From NCBI GenBank assembly GCA_005790545.1, contig SXUL01000057.1, forward strand, positions 1 through 37,081: DNA of 37,081 bases, written 5' to 3'. Shown piece by piece: positions 23,450 to 32,130 of the stretch. The notes beneath the pieces are model-generated. The model was not told where the DNA came from. It ran no database searches and saw nothing but the letters and a program-made list of their open reading frames with translations. Made by a program: the position numbers and the translations under genes. Every line of letters begins with the position of its first letter. The first letter of the stretch is position 1. This DNA is from Planctomycetia bacterium (GTDB lineage: Bacteria; Planctomycetota; GCA-002687715).

Positions 23450-25174
23450 TCACTCGGCCAGAATGATGCCGCGGGCTTCTTCAAGGGTGGTCACACCCCG
23501 ATTGACAAGCTCGATGGCGCAGTCGGCAAGCGTATGCATCCCTTCACGCCTGCCGATCTGGCCCACCTGGACTTCGGTTCCGCCTTCGGTGATGGCGCGC
23601 TTCATCTCTTTGGATTTCACGGCCATCACTTCGAAGACCGGCAGCCGGCCGCGATAGCCGGAGCCTCCGCACTGCTCGCAGCCGCGCCCGCGGCAGAGGC
23701 GTTCGATCGAGGACAGGATGCCCTGATCGAGGTCGCTCCTCTGCAAGGCCGCGAGATCCGCCTCCTCGCGACAGTTGGTGCAGATCTTCCGCACGAGGCG
23801 TTGCGCCACCACGAGCTTCACGGCACTGGCGACGAGATAGGGCTCGATGCCCATGTCCACCAGACGCACAACCGTGCTCGGCGCATCATTCGTGTGCAGC
23901 GTGCTCAAGACGAGGTGTCCGGTGAGTGCCGCCTTCACGGCGATGCTCGCGGTTTCAAAATCGCGCATCTCGCCGACAAGAATGATGTCAGGGTCCTGGC
24001 GCAGGAATGAGCGCAGAGCCGCATCGAACGTCAATCCCGTCTGGTGACGCACGTGCACCTGCGTCAGTCCCGCCAAGGTGTATTCGACGGGGTCCTCCGC
24101 AGTAACAATGTTCACATCCATCTGATTGAGCTGGTTCAGAATGGTGTAGAGCGTCGTGGTCGTGCCGCTGCCGGTCGGTCCGGTCACGAGGATCATGCCG
24201 CAAGGATTGTTGACGGCCTCGCGCACGAGCTCGAGTGCCCGCGACTCGAATCCGAGTTCGTCCACACTGTCTCGAAGATCCCCCGTGCCCAGCACGCGCA
24301 TCACGATCTTCTCGCCATGAATGCCGGGCAGACTCGACACGCGGAAGTCGACAGCACTCTTCTCATCGAGGGCGAGTTTGATGCCGCCGTCCTGGGGCAC
24401 GCGCCGTTCCGCAATGTCCATACCGCTCATGATCTTCACGCATGAGGAGAGCGTGCCGCGGAGTTCCTTCGACATGCGCAGCACTTCCTGCATCATGCCG
24501 TCGACACGGAAACGCACGCGCAGCGCATCCTCCATGGGCTCGATGTGGATATCACTCGCGCGCATGCGCATGGCCTTCAGGAGCAGGCCGTTCACCATGC
24601 GCACGACGGGAGCGTCGAGATCGCGCACCTCCAGCTTCGGGAGATTGCGCGCATCGCCATCGGTCGCCTCCGGCGCAGGCGCAGCCTCTTCGGCCGCGCG
24701 CTTCAGGATCTGGTCGAGCTCCTTCAGTTGCGGTCCCGGGATCACCGGCGCTGCCCGCGCGGCCTTGCGTCCGTAGAGCGCGGCGCGAGCGCGCTCGATG
24801 GCTTTCGGCCCTGCAATGGCGAAGCGCACCGCACACCCTGTGGCCCGTGCCAGCTTGTCTTGCAGCGGCTCATTGGCGGGATCGGAGGTGGCGACGAGCA
24901 GCGATGCACCCTCGCGCTTCAGCGGCAACGTGCCGGTCTGCTTGCTCAGTGCTTCCGGGAAGACCTTGAGCATCTCGGCATCGACCCCGATGTTCTCAAG
25001 GTCCGCGCGCTCGAGGTTGAAGCGTTTCGCCACCGCCTCGACAAGATCCTTCTCGCTGACCATGCGCCGGTCCACCAGAGTGCCTGCAAGAGAGTCTCCA
25101 CCAAGCGCGCGCGCTTCCGCGAGCTTCTCGGCGGTCAGCACTCCTGCCGCTACCAGATGATCCCCGACATCCAC
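23450..25174 (-). CDS. GspE/PilB-family type II secretion or type IV pilus assembly ATPase, Walker A variant
   Basis: A 574-aa protein with a GTG start. Residues 1-140 are a T2SSE-N/MshEN-like domain, a type that can bind cyclic-di-GMP in some homologues. The ATPase core has RVSSLPGIHGEKIVMRVL, the Asp box AEDPVEYTLAGLTQV, DPDIILVGEMRD (Walker B) and the His box THLV-type HLVLSTLHTNDA. A four-Cys zinc motif (ICTNC, GCEQCGGSGYRGR) completes it. The Walker A reads GPTGSGTTTTLY: Thr338 replaces the invariant Lys (codon ACG at 24161-24163, one base from AAG). ATP hydrolysis would be expected to fail unless this is a sequence error. No other secretion or pilus gene is adjacent; HEAT and HDOD genes flank it. 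Confidence 0.92.
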   Translation of the reverse strand: MDVGDHLVAAGVLTAEKLAEARALGGDSLAGTLVDRRMVSEKDLVEAVAKRFNLERADLENIGVDAEMLKVFPEALSKQTGTLPLKREGASLLVATSDPANEPLQDKLARATGCAVRFAIAGPKAIERARAALYGRKAARAAPVIPGPQLKELDQILKRAAEEAAPAPEATDGDARNLPKLEVRDLDAPVVRMVNGLLLKAMRMRASDIHIEPMEDALRVRFRVDGMMQEVLRMSKELRGTLSSCVKIMSGMDIAERRVPQDGGIKLALDEKSAVDFRVSSLPGIHGEKIVMRVLGTGDLRDSVDELGFESRALELVREAVNNPCGMILVTGPTGSGTTTTLYTILNQLNQMDVNIVTAEDPVEYTLAGLTQVHVRHQTGLTFDAALRSFLRQDPDIILVGEMRDFETASIAVKAALTGHLVLSTLHTNDAPSTVVRLVDMGIEPYLVASAVKLVVAQRLVRKICTNCREEADLAALQRSDLDQGILSSIERLCRGRGCEQCGGSGYRGRLPVFEVMAVKSKEMKRAITEGGTEVQVGQIGRREGMHTLADCAIELVNRGVTTLEEARGIILAE

Positions 25175-25257
25175 CGTGAAGGTCCCTCAGGCCGTGTCGC
25201 GAAAATGCACGGACGCTTCCCCTATCGGCGCACAGCGCCCGGGTGTGTAGCGCCGCC

Positions 25258-27162
25258 TCAGTGCGCCACTTTTCCTCGTGGCAATGACGCGCGCGCGCGC
25301 TGCTTCATCTCGCGGCGGCGGAGTTCCCTGCGCTCAAGACGACGGAGCGCGATGAACCCGCGGCGGTCACCAATGAGCTGGAGTGCGTCCTTCACCCGCG
25401 GCCTCAAGAAGTTGTTGCCGAGCAGTCCGATGAGCGTCGGGAGCGCCTCCGTGACGCGCGCCACGCCGAGCGCCTCGCACGCCGCCTGCCGGACCGACAG
25501 ATCGCCGAATTGCAGGACTTCGAGCATCCGTTGTTTCACGTCGTCACGCGCGGCGGTGAAGGGAACAAGTGCTTCCACTGCGGCGAGTTGAACCTCCACA
25601 TCCGGATCCATGGACACCACGAGCAATCCGTCGGCCGCACGAGGATCCGCGAGCTCCATGAGCCGGCGCGCAGCGGCACGACGGGCCGTCCCGTGGGCTG
25701 TACGGAGCGCCGCAAGCAGCGCCTCCACATCCGAATACTGCTTGTCCTCCCCGAGCGCGCGCACGGCCCACGGCACCATGCGCCCGCGGCACTCCAGCGT
25801 GATGCGCAGCAGCGGCACGAACGCGCGGCTGTCTTTGCCCTCCACGAGACCGCGCGCCACGCTGACAAGCAGGTCCTTGTCGTGGGTCTCCGCGAGGGCC
25901 GCGAGAGCATCGGCACGTTCTTCCGGTGCGTAGCCGAGGAGCGCTTCACCCGCCGTGCGTCGAAGACTCCTGATGACGGATCCGCCCAATGCGACCAAGC
26001 CCGGCAACACCGCGCGGAGGCGCTCATCCGCAGCATGGCGGGCGACAGCCATGATGCCGTCAAGGACGCGCGCGCGACGAGTTTCCGTCAGCGCCGCACC
26101 CCAGGTCAACAACGCCGGAGCCCGCGACTCCATGAGTTCGCCCGCAACCCCGCGGCGAGCCACCTCCGCGAGAGCCGGCAGCCCTGCGGCGCCATCTGGA
26201 TCGCGCGCGAGCCGCAGGAGGAGCTCCGTTGTGCCTTCATGTTGAAGAGCCGCATCGAGGGCCATTCCGCTGAGCACTTCATCTGCGTCACCAAGCGCTC
26301 GTTCGAGTTGCCGCGGCAGGTCCGGCGTGTTGCGGCGGATGAGGCCGGCTAGCGCGGTGCGCCGGAGCAGAACATCCTCAGCGGAGGCGGCCAGCTCGAG
26401 GACTGCGAGTCCCGCCGCTCCTGCGCGTCCGCCGAGCGCTTCGAGACATGCGCCGCGCGCACCGGGAGGGCCCGACGCATGGATGACAAGGAAGTCCTCC
26501 TCTGCCGCAGCGATCACGTCAAGCGTCCTCACCGCGCGCAGCGCGACTTCCGCACCACCGACTACCGCGGCCTTCAGCAGGGCCTCGCGCACTCCGGGCA
26601 CACGCACCTCGGCGAGCGCCGTTGCCGCCAATGCTCTGAGCGTTTCCGGAAAGCGCTGTTCGAGAAACTCGAGCGTGAGCGCACCGGGCGTCAGCGTCAG
26701 GATGGCGCGTGCCGAGGCCTCGGGGACATCCGCGAGGGTCATCGGCCGCTCGAGCACTGCTGCATCCAGCGCGGCCCGGGCGCGCCGGGCGTTTCCTGCG
26801 AAGGGATCACGGGCCGCACGCAGCAGCAGCAACAACTCCTCGGAGGTCTGAACCTGCTGCAGCCCGCGCACGACACTCGCACGCACCGCTGGATCGTCGT
26901 GCGAGAGGAGAATCCCGTCGAGGCGCGTGGGCTTGCCGGCAATGCCGCGGCGGAAGTTCACGACCACTGCAGGCCGGAGTCTCGGTACGGCGGCTTCCAG
27001 CGTGCTCCATGCGTCGGCATCATCCGCCGCGAGCAGAGCCTTCAGGAGTTCCTGCGCTTCCAGGGCGGTGAGCGCGGGATCCAGAAGGCGCTCAAGCACC
27101 GTCCTGGAATCATCCGCTCCATCCTGAACGAGCGTCGAGGCGTGGGTTACAACCGGGGGCAT
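25258..27162 (-). CDS. HEAT-repeat protein
   Basis: About 634 aa of helical repeats, with many HEAT/PBS-lyase-like units, for example DPAVRASVVRGLQQVQ, DEVLSGMALDAALQHEG, DPDVEVQLAAVEALVPF and DLSVRQAACEALGVARV. No signal peptide or catalytic domain is seen; it is likely a cytosolic scaffold. The basic C-terminus is ERRELRRREMKQRARASL. The start is uncertain: ATG 27162 is taken, though a frame from ATG 27210 is also open. ATG 27162 shares bases with the divergent PhoD-like start (CATG at 27160-27163). GGGAAAG just upstream could serve as a weak ribosome site. It is 83 bp upstream of the GspE-like gene and probably heads that operon. Confidence 0.8.
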   Translation of the reverse strand: MPPVVTHASTLVQDGADDSRTVLERLLDPALTALEAQELLKALLAADDADAWSTLEAAVPRLRPAVVVNFRRGIAGKPTRLDGILLSHDDPAVRASVVRGLQQVQTSEELLLLLRAARDPFAGNARRARAALDAAVLERPMTLADVPEASARAILTLTPGALTLEFLEQRFPETLRALAATALAEVRVPGVREALLKAAVVGGAEVALRAVRTLDVIAAAEEDFLVIHASGPPGARGACLEALGGRAGAAGLAVLELAASAEDVLLRRTALAGLIRRNTPDLPRQLERALGDADEVLSGMALDAALQHEGTTELLLRLARDPDGAAGLPALAEVARRGVAGELMESRAPALLTWGAALTETRRARVLDGIMAVARHAADERLRAVLPGLVALGGSVIRSLRRTAGEALLGYAPEERADALAALAETHDKDLLVSVARGLVEGKDSRAFVPLLRITLECRGRMVPWAVRALGEDKQYSDVEALLAALRTAHGTARRAAARRLMELADPRAADGLLVVSMDPDVEVQLAAVEALVPFTAARDDVKQRMLEVLQFGDLSVRQAACEALGVARVTEALPTLIGLLGNNFLRPRVKDALQLIGDRRGFIALRRLERRELRRREMKQRARASLPRGKVAH

Positions 27163-28444
27163 GAGGCTTTCCCGTTTGCGGTTATCGGCAGGAGCACTCG
27201 CTCTCCTCATGCTGCTCGCCGCCTGTCACTCGGATGCGCTGCTGACAGACGGCCCGTTTGCGGGCCACGTGGACGCACACTCCATCCACATCTATGCACG
27301 CGCCACGAGCCACGGCACGGTGCGAGCGGAATTGCGCGGGGCCGGCACACTGCACACGGCAACATCTGAGGCAACGGCCAGTGGCGATGACATGCTGCGC
27401 TTCACTTTCAATGGCCTGGCTGAGGGAACGGAGTGGACGCTCCGCCTCGACGGTGAAGCGGGCACACCGCCCGTCAAGCACATCGTGCGCACGCCTCGCT
27501 CTGATTGCGCGGCTCAGTCTCTCGCCTTCATCTCCTGCGCGGACGACCTCGCCGTGCCGCGCCAACCGCTGTGGACACGACTCGGAGAAGCGGGCATCGA
27601 TGGCCTCGTGCTCCTGGGCGACACGCCCTACATCAACAACACGAGTCTCGCAGTACAGCGCAGTCGGCGCCGCACCTTTCATCGCGTACCCGAATTCTTG
27701 GCCCTGCTGCGCTCAGTGCCGGTGTGGACCACGTGGGATGACCACGACTACGGCGCCAACGACGAATGGGGCGCCATTCCGGGCCGCGAGAACTCGCGGC
27801 AGGCGCTGCTCGAATGGAGCGCGCTTGCGGAGGCGGGGACCGGCAACGAAGGCATCTTCACGAGCTTCCGTCGCGGGCCGCTTGAGGTCTTCCTGCTTGA
27901 TGCCCGCTGGTTCGCCGATACGGAAAAGGATGCAGCCGGACGCACAACGCTGCTGGGTGCGGCGCAGTGGGCATGGATCGAGCAGGCGCTGCGCAGAAGC
28001 ACGGCGCCCTTCAAGATCCTCTGCACCGGGCTCGTCTGGAATGACGCGGTGCGCGACGGCAAGCAGGATCACTGGCTGCATTGGCCGCACGAGCGCGAGC
28101 GCCTGTGGCGCTTCATCGGCGACGAGAAGATCGCGGGCGTCGTGCTGGTCGGAGGCGACTTGCACCGTTGCCGCGTGTTCGAACATCGTTCCGAGTCTCT
28201 CGCCGGCTATCGCCTGTTCGAGTTCATATCGTCGCCTCTCGCGGCGCACGTGATTGACTCCAACGGGCCGGAGCACCGGGACCTCATCTTCGACAAGGGC
28301 CTGGCCATGGCGGGGCTGATCCTCCGCGTGCGTGCGGAGTCACCCACGGTCCTCGAGGCGCGCTACATCGACGAGCAGGGCAAGGTGTTCTTCGAGAAGC
28401 GCCTCGCGCAGGAACAGTTGCAGCGGTCGCCCGCGGGTCGTTGA
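27161..28444 (+). CDS. PhoD-like alkaline phosphatase/phosphodiesterase lipoprotein
   Basis: A 427-aa protein. The signal LSAGALALLMLLAAC has a perfect lipobox (LAAC). An N-terminal beta-sandwich (about 30-115) precedes the metallophosphatase domain, as in PhoD proteins. Metal-site motifs are GDTPYIN (Asp154), TWDDHDYGANDE (Asp193-Asp194-His195-Asp196) and GGDLHRC (Asp333, His335). PhoD enzymes hydrolyse phosphate mono- or diesters outside the cytoplasm, often for phosphate supply. No Pho-box-like repeats were recognised upstream. A TACAAC hexamer 7 nt before the start nearly fits the leaderless box seen at other genes. Confidence 0.9.
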   Translation: MRLSRLRLSAGALALLMLLAACHSDALLTDGPFAGHVDAHSIHIYARATSHGTVRAELRGAGTLHTATSEATASGDDMLRFTFNGLAEGTEWTLRLDGEAGTPPVKHIVRTPRSDCAAQSLAFISCADDLAVPRQPLWTRLGEAGIDGLVLLGDTPYINNTSLAVQRSRRRTFHRVPEFLALLRSVPVWTTWDDHDYGANDEWGAIPGRENSRQALLEWSALAEAGTGNEGIFTSFRRGPLEVFLLDARWFADTEKDAAGRTTLLGAAQWAWIEQALRRSTAPFKILCTGLVWNDAVRDGKQDHWLHWPHERERLWRFIGDEKIAGVVLVGGDLHRCRVFEHRSESLAGYRLFEFISSPLAAHVIDSNGPEHRDLIFDKGLAMAGLILRVRAESPTVLEARYIDEQGKVFFEKRLAQEQLQRSPAGR

Positions 28445-28448
28445 AACC

Positions 28449-28463
28449 GCGCTGCCGCAGCGC
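28449..28463. terminator. Possible bidirectional hairpin between convergent genes
   Basis: GCGCTG (28449-28454) and CAGCGC (28458-28463) pair perfectly around CCG, in the 21-bp gap between converging stops. There is no T-run on either side, so termination is only suggested by position. Confidence 0.3.
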
Positions 28464-28465
28464 CC

Positions 28466-29641
28466 TCAGCGCAGGCACTCCACACGCGGGGGCACTCGAT
28501 AGCTCGCGGAATGCCGGGCGAGTTCCTCATGCGCGGGCGGAGTTCCCTCGAACACGAGCAACCTCCAGCGCAAACGCAGCGGCGTCGCCGGCTCCAGAGA
28601 TGCGAGCGGCATGAAGCCGAAACGACCATAGGGTCGCGCACTCAGGACCGCCCCGGCCGGATTCGCCGGATGCTCGATGAGCAAGAGTGTGAACGTGCGG
28701 CCTTCGAGCTTGAAGCTCATGCCGCCCCAGTGGAGGTCGGCATGGATGTCATTGCCAAGCGCGCGCTCTCCGGTTGGCAGCCAGACCTGCGTTTCCTTCT
28801 CCGTGGCTGTCACCGCATCCGCCGCGCGCACGTGAAAGCCCGCATGATGGGCATCACCACCGAGTTTCACCGGGCCGTCGAGAGCTTGCAGAGCGATGGT
28901 CACATCCAGTGCGCGAAAGCTGCTTCCTGCAAAAGCGGTGAGACTCCTCGTCTCGCGCACCAGCGCCTTGCCGTCCGCGAGGCACCATTCCTGCTCAGTG
29001 ACGAGACGCGCTGCCGCGCATCCCGCTGCCGAGCCCGCGTCGACAAAGCGACGGTGCCGGATGCTCACCCCTGCGCGGCAGTGCCAGAAGTCATGCGTGA
29101 GCCCCGCGTGTTCCACCTTGTTCCAGCCGAGAAACACGCCCCGATGATGCGGGTATTTTCCGCCCCTTCCCTTCGTGATCTGGAGCGCGCCGTCTGCGGC
29201 AAAGAGATCCTGCCACGGCTTCTGCGCCTCTTCGGCCTGCACCGCGTCGAAGCTTGTGACGGTGCGCAGGAAGCGACGTCCTCCGAAGAAGAGGAGGCGC
29301 TCCTCCGCATCAGCACCTGAGGTCCGCGGCACAGGTCCGTCCGTTGAAGTGTCCGCTCCTCCGGCCGCGCTGTCGCCACGCAGGATGAGCTCTCGGCTCG
29401 CTCCCGCCGCGCGCAACAACAGCACGCGCGTCGCCTCGGGATGCACAGGTGCGCACGCGGGCAGCCATTGAGTGTGCGCGCGCTGCGCGCCCTCGCTCCA
29501 CACCGTCGCAGGAGGGACGCCCTCGGGCAGTTCGAGCAACGTATCCGTCGCGGCGAGCGGGCCGAGACAGACACGCAATGCGGGTGGCTGCGCCATGACG
29601 ACACCGGCCACCAGGAACGCGAGAACAGGCAGCATCCGCAT
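28466..29641 (-). CDS. DUF6807 (PmoA-like) secreted protein
   Basis: A 391-aa protein with signal peptide MRMLPVLAFLVAGVVMAQ. The domain carries the hallmark KGRGGKYPHHRGVFLGWNKV and the segment GGDAHHAGFHVRA, then LLIEHPANPAG and SARPYGRFGFM. This family, often annotated as PmoA-like although not methane monooxygenase, is common in planctomycetes and verrucomicrobia near sugar and glycoside genes. The His-rich motif suggests a metal site. Biochemical function is unknown. It is divergent from the dehydrogenase-cytochrome gene with only 23 bp between the start codons. Confidence 0.85.
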   Translation of the reverse strand: MRMLPVLAFLVAGVVMAQPPALRVCLGPLAATDTLLELPEGVPPATVWSEGAQRAHTQWLPACAPVHPEATRVLLLRAAGASRELILRGDSAAGGADTSTDGPVPRTSGADAEERLLFFGGRRFLRTVTSFDAVQAEEAQKPWQDLFAADGALQITKGRGGKYPHHRGVFLGWNKVEHAGLTHDFWHCRAGVSIRHRRFVDAGSAAGCAAARLVTEQEWCLADGKALVRETRSLTAFAGSSFRALDVTIALQALDGPVKLGGDAHHAGFHVRAADAVTATEKETQVWLPTGERALGNDIHADLHWGGMSFKLEGRTFTLLLIEHPANPAGAVLSARPYGRFGFMPLASLEPATPLRLRWRLLVFEGTPPAHEELARHSASYRVPPRVECLR

Positions 29642-29647
29642 GCCTGC

Positions 29648-29653
29648 ATGCTA
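29648..29653 (-). promoter_or_regulatory. Putative leaderless -10 box (TAGCAT) for the DUF6807 gene
   Basis: On the minus strand TAGCAT ends 6 nt before ATG 29641. It overlaps by two bases the opposing box at 29652-29657. No -35 match is seen. Confidence 0.45.
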
Positions 29654-29657
29654 CTCT
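29652..29657 (+). promoter_or_regulatory. Putative leaderless -10 box (TACTCT) for the dehydrogenase gene
   Basis: TACTCT ends 7 nt before GTG 29665. It overlaps the minus-strand box at 29648-29653, so polymerase could probably occupy only one promoter at a time. Confidence 0.45.
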
Positions 29658-29664
29658 CGCCGCG

Positions 29665-32130
29665 GTGCGCTGGATTGTGGCCATTCTCCTGTTCGCACTC
29701 GCGCTCCCGGCGCAGCGTGGTGACCATCCCGGCGAAGCGCAGCCTCCACTTCCTGTCGCTCTGCAGTTGCCGCCTCCCGAAGTGCTCAGTCCCGCTGAAG
29801 CCCTGGCAGCGCTCCGCGTCGAGGCAGGACTGGTGGTGGAACTGTTCGCCGCGGAACCGCTGGTGGTCGCGCCGGTCGCCATGCGCTTCGATGCCATGGG
29901 ACGTCTCTGGGTCGTGGAGATGCGCGGCTTCATGCCCGACATCGATGGCACTGACGAGGGGCGCGCCACGGGCTGCATTGCCGTGCTCGAAGATACGGAT
30001 GGCGACGGGCGCGCCGACAAGCGCACCGATTTCGCGGACGGACTCGTCCTGCCGCGCGCGCTGGCCCTTGTGCGAGGCGGAGTGCTGGTTCTCGAACCTC
30101 CGTGGCTCAGGTTTTTCGCGGACTCTGACGGAGATCTGGAACCGGAATCCGAACGCATCCTGCTCGGGAGCTTTGGAGGACGTCACAGCCCGGAACACGC
30201 CCCGAACGGACTCGTGCCCGGACTCGACAATTGGCTGCACTGGGCGAATCATCCTCAGCGCATGCGCTGGGATGGAGAGCGCTTGCAAGTGGAGGCTTCT
30301 CTCGCTCAAGGCCAGTGGGGCCTCGCACAGGATGATCTCGGTCGGTTCTTCTTCAACAGCAACAGCGACCAGTTGCGCGCTGCTCTCGTGCCATCGCATC
30401 TCATGGCCGCGAACCCGGCCAGCGCGGGCGCGGGACTGGCGGACGTGCGGGTGGCCGCGGATCAGAGGGTTTTTCCCATCCGCGCCACTCCGGGCGTCAA
30501 CCGCGGATATCAGCAGGGCTTCCTGAAGGAGGGACGCCTCGCCCATTTCACCGGCGCCTGCAGCCCATTCATCCTGCGCTCCCTGGCGCTCGGTACGGCT
30601 TGCCAAGGCAGCGCATTCGTCTGCGAACCTTGCGCCCACCTCGTCCGCCGCAATGTGCTGACGGAATCGCCGCGCGGCGTTGAGGCCACCATCGCCAACC
30701 AGAACGAGGAGTTTCTCGCCAGCACCGATGAGCGCTTTCGGCCGGTGGCGCTGGCCGAGGGTCTCGACGGCGCTTTGTACATCGCTGACATGGCGCGCGG
30801 CGTGATCCAGCACAAGCTCTTTGTCACGACCTTCCTCCGACAGCAAGTCGCAGCACGCAAACTCGAGGAACCCATCGACCGTGGCCGCATCTTCAGGGTT
30901 CGCCACGCTGCCACACCGCGCGCGGCAGCACCCAGGCCCGCGGGCATGAACAACCGGGAACTCGTGGCTTTGCTCAGTCATCCCGCGGGCGCTGTGCGCG
31001 ACACTGCACAGCGCCTCCTCGTGGAGCGTGAGGCCCGCGAAGCAGCGCCGGAACTGCGCGCCGTCGTTCGACAGCAGAAACAACTCCACGCCCGACTGCA
31101 CGCGCTGCGCACGCTCGAAGCACTCGCTGTTCTGGATGAACAGACGCTGCTCAGCGCGCTCCGGGATGCGGCAAGCGACCTGCGCGCTGAGGCGCTCCTC
31201 GTTCTGCCGTCTCGCGCAGCCGACATGCAGATGGAATCACTGCGCCTCGCGCTCACCGCGGCCATTGCTGATCCAATTCAGCGCGTGCAGCAGCACGCAG
31301 CACTGGTGCTCGGACGCATCCCGGAACCTGTCGGGAAGCCGCTCCTGCTCGAACTGCTCGCACACGGCAGCGCGACACTCCAGACTCTCGCGCTCACAGG
31401 CTGCGCCGAGAAGGAAGCGGATCTCGCTCTGGCTCTGGCAGAGCGCGGCGGCGGCAGCGGGCTCGGGCTGTTGCTCCGCCATGCACTGGCTCGACGCCAG
31501 CAGGCCGGGCTCTTCCGTCTGTTCGCATTCGGCTGCGCGCCCGCTCAGCAACAGGAACGCGCCTTCGTGCTGGCCGCACTCCGCGAGAGCTTGAAGTCAG
31601 CCAAACCTCGCCGCGCCCTTGTCTTCGCGAAAATGCCCGCCGCGGAAGTTTGCGCCAGCATCCTCGGCGAGCCGGCTTTCGCGGATCATTTCACATGGCC
31701 CGGACGCAGCGGCGGTCCGGCTCTGCCTCCGGGACTCGATGCCGAGGGGCGCGCCTTGAACGCACGCGGCGCGCTGCTCTTCCAACAGCACTGTGTCGCG
31801 TGCCATCAAGCCGACGGCCGCGGGATGGAAGGCGTCGCTCCCTCGCTCGCATCTTCCCTGCGCGTACCGCGTGCTCCCGACGTGCTCGCGCGCATCCTCC
31901 TCGACGGATTCACCTCGTTGAACAGCGGCCGCGGCGAATTCGGGACCGAAATGCCGCGCTTCACGCAACTCGCCAACGAGGACCTCGCGGCCCTTGCCAC
32001 GCATGTACGCCGGAGTTTCGGCCACGAGGAAGGCGCTGTGCTGCCGGGCCTGGTTGATGAACTCCGTCGCAAGTACGCCACGCGCGGCAGGCCCTGGACA
32101 GCGACCGAACTGGAGGACAGCTCGCGATGA
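29665..32130 (+). CDS. PVC-type membrane-bound dehydrogenase with HEAT repeats and cytochrome c domain
   Basis: An 821-aa exported protein with a GTG start and signal peptide MRWIVAILLFALALPAQ. Residues about 45-420 match the PVC-type dehydrogenase beta-propeller (GLVVELFAAEPLVVAPVAMRFDAMGRLWVVEMRG, split here as in the family, then EDTDGDGRADKRTDFADGL, ANHPQRMRWDG). HEAT-like helices occupy about 430-660. The C-terminal cytochrome c has Cys710-X-X-Cys713-His714 (HCVACHQ) and Met763 in GTEMPRF as the probable sixth ligand. These proteins are thought to oxidise sugars or related compounds in the periplasm and pass electrons through the haem; the substrate is unproven. The MFS gene follows with an ATGA overlap. 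Confidence 0.9.
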   Translation: MRWIVAILLFALALPAQRGDHPGEAQPPLPVALQLPPPEVLSPAEALAALRVEAGLVVELFAAEPLVVAPVAMRFDAMGRLWVVEMRGFMPDIDGTDEGRATGCIAVLEDTDGDGRADKRTDFADGLVLPRALALVRGGVLVLEPPWLRFFADSDGDLEPESERILLGSFGGRHSPEHAPNGLVPGLDNWLHWANHPQRMRWDGERLQVEASLAQGQWGLAQDDLGRFFFNSNSDQLRAALVPSHLMAANPASAGAGLADVRVAADQRVFPIRATPGVNRGYQQGFLKEGRLAHFTGACSPFILRSLALGTACQGSAFVCEPCAHLVRRNVLTESPRGVEATIANQNEEFLASTDERFRPVALAEGLDGALYIADMARGVIQHKLFVTTFLRQQVAARKLEEPIDRGRIFRVRHAATPRAAAPRPAGMNNRELVALLSHPAGAVRDTAQRLLVEREAREAAPELRAVVRQQKQLHARLHALRTLEALAVLDEQTLLSALRDAASDLRAEALLVLPSRAADMQMESLRLALTAAIADPIQRVQQHAALVLGRIPEPVGKPLLLELLAHGSATLQTLALTGCAEKEADLALALAERGGGSGLGLLLRHALARRQQAGLFRLFAFGCAPAQQQERAFVLAALRESLKSAKPRRALVFAKMPAAEVCASILGEPAFADHFTWPGRSGGPALPPGLDAEGRALNARGALLFQQHCVACHQADGRGMEGVAPSLASSLRVPRAPDVLARILLDGFTSLNSGRGEFGTEMPRFTQLANEDLAALATHVRRSFGHEEGAVLPGLVDELRRKYATRGRPWTATELEDSSR

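Noticed and set aside
23425-23450. ATG 23450 or ATG 23427 as the start of the HDOD gene
   Set aside because: The first meets an in-frame TGA after 8 codons; the second is in a different frame and stops quickly.
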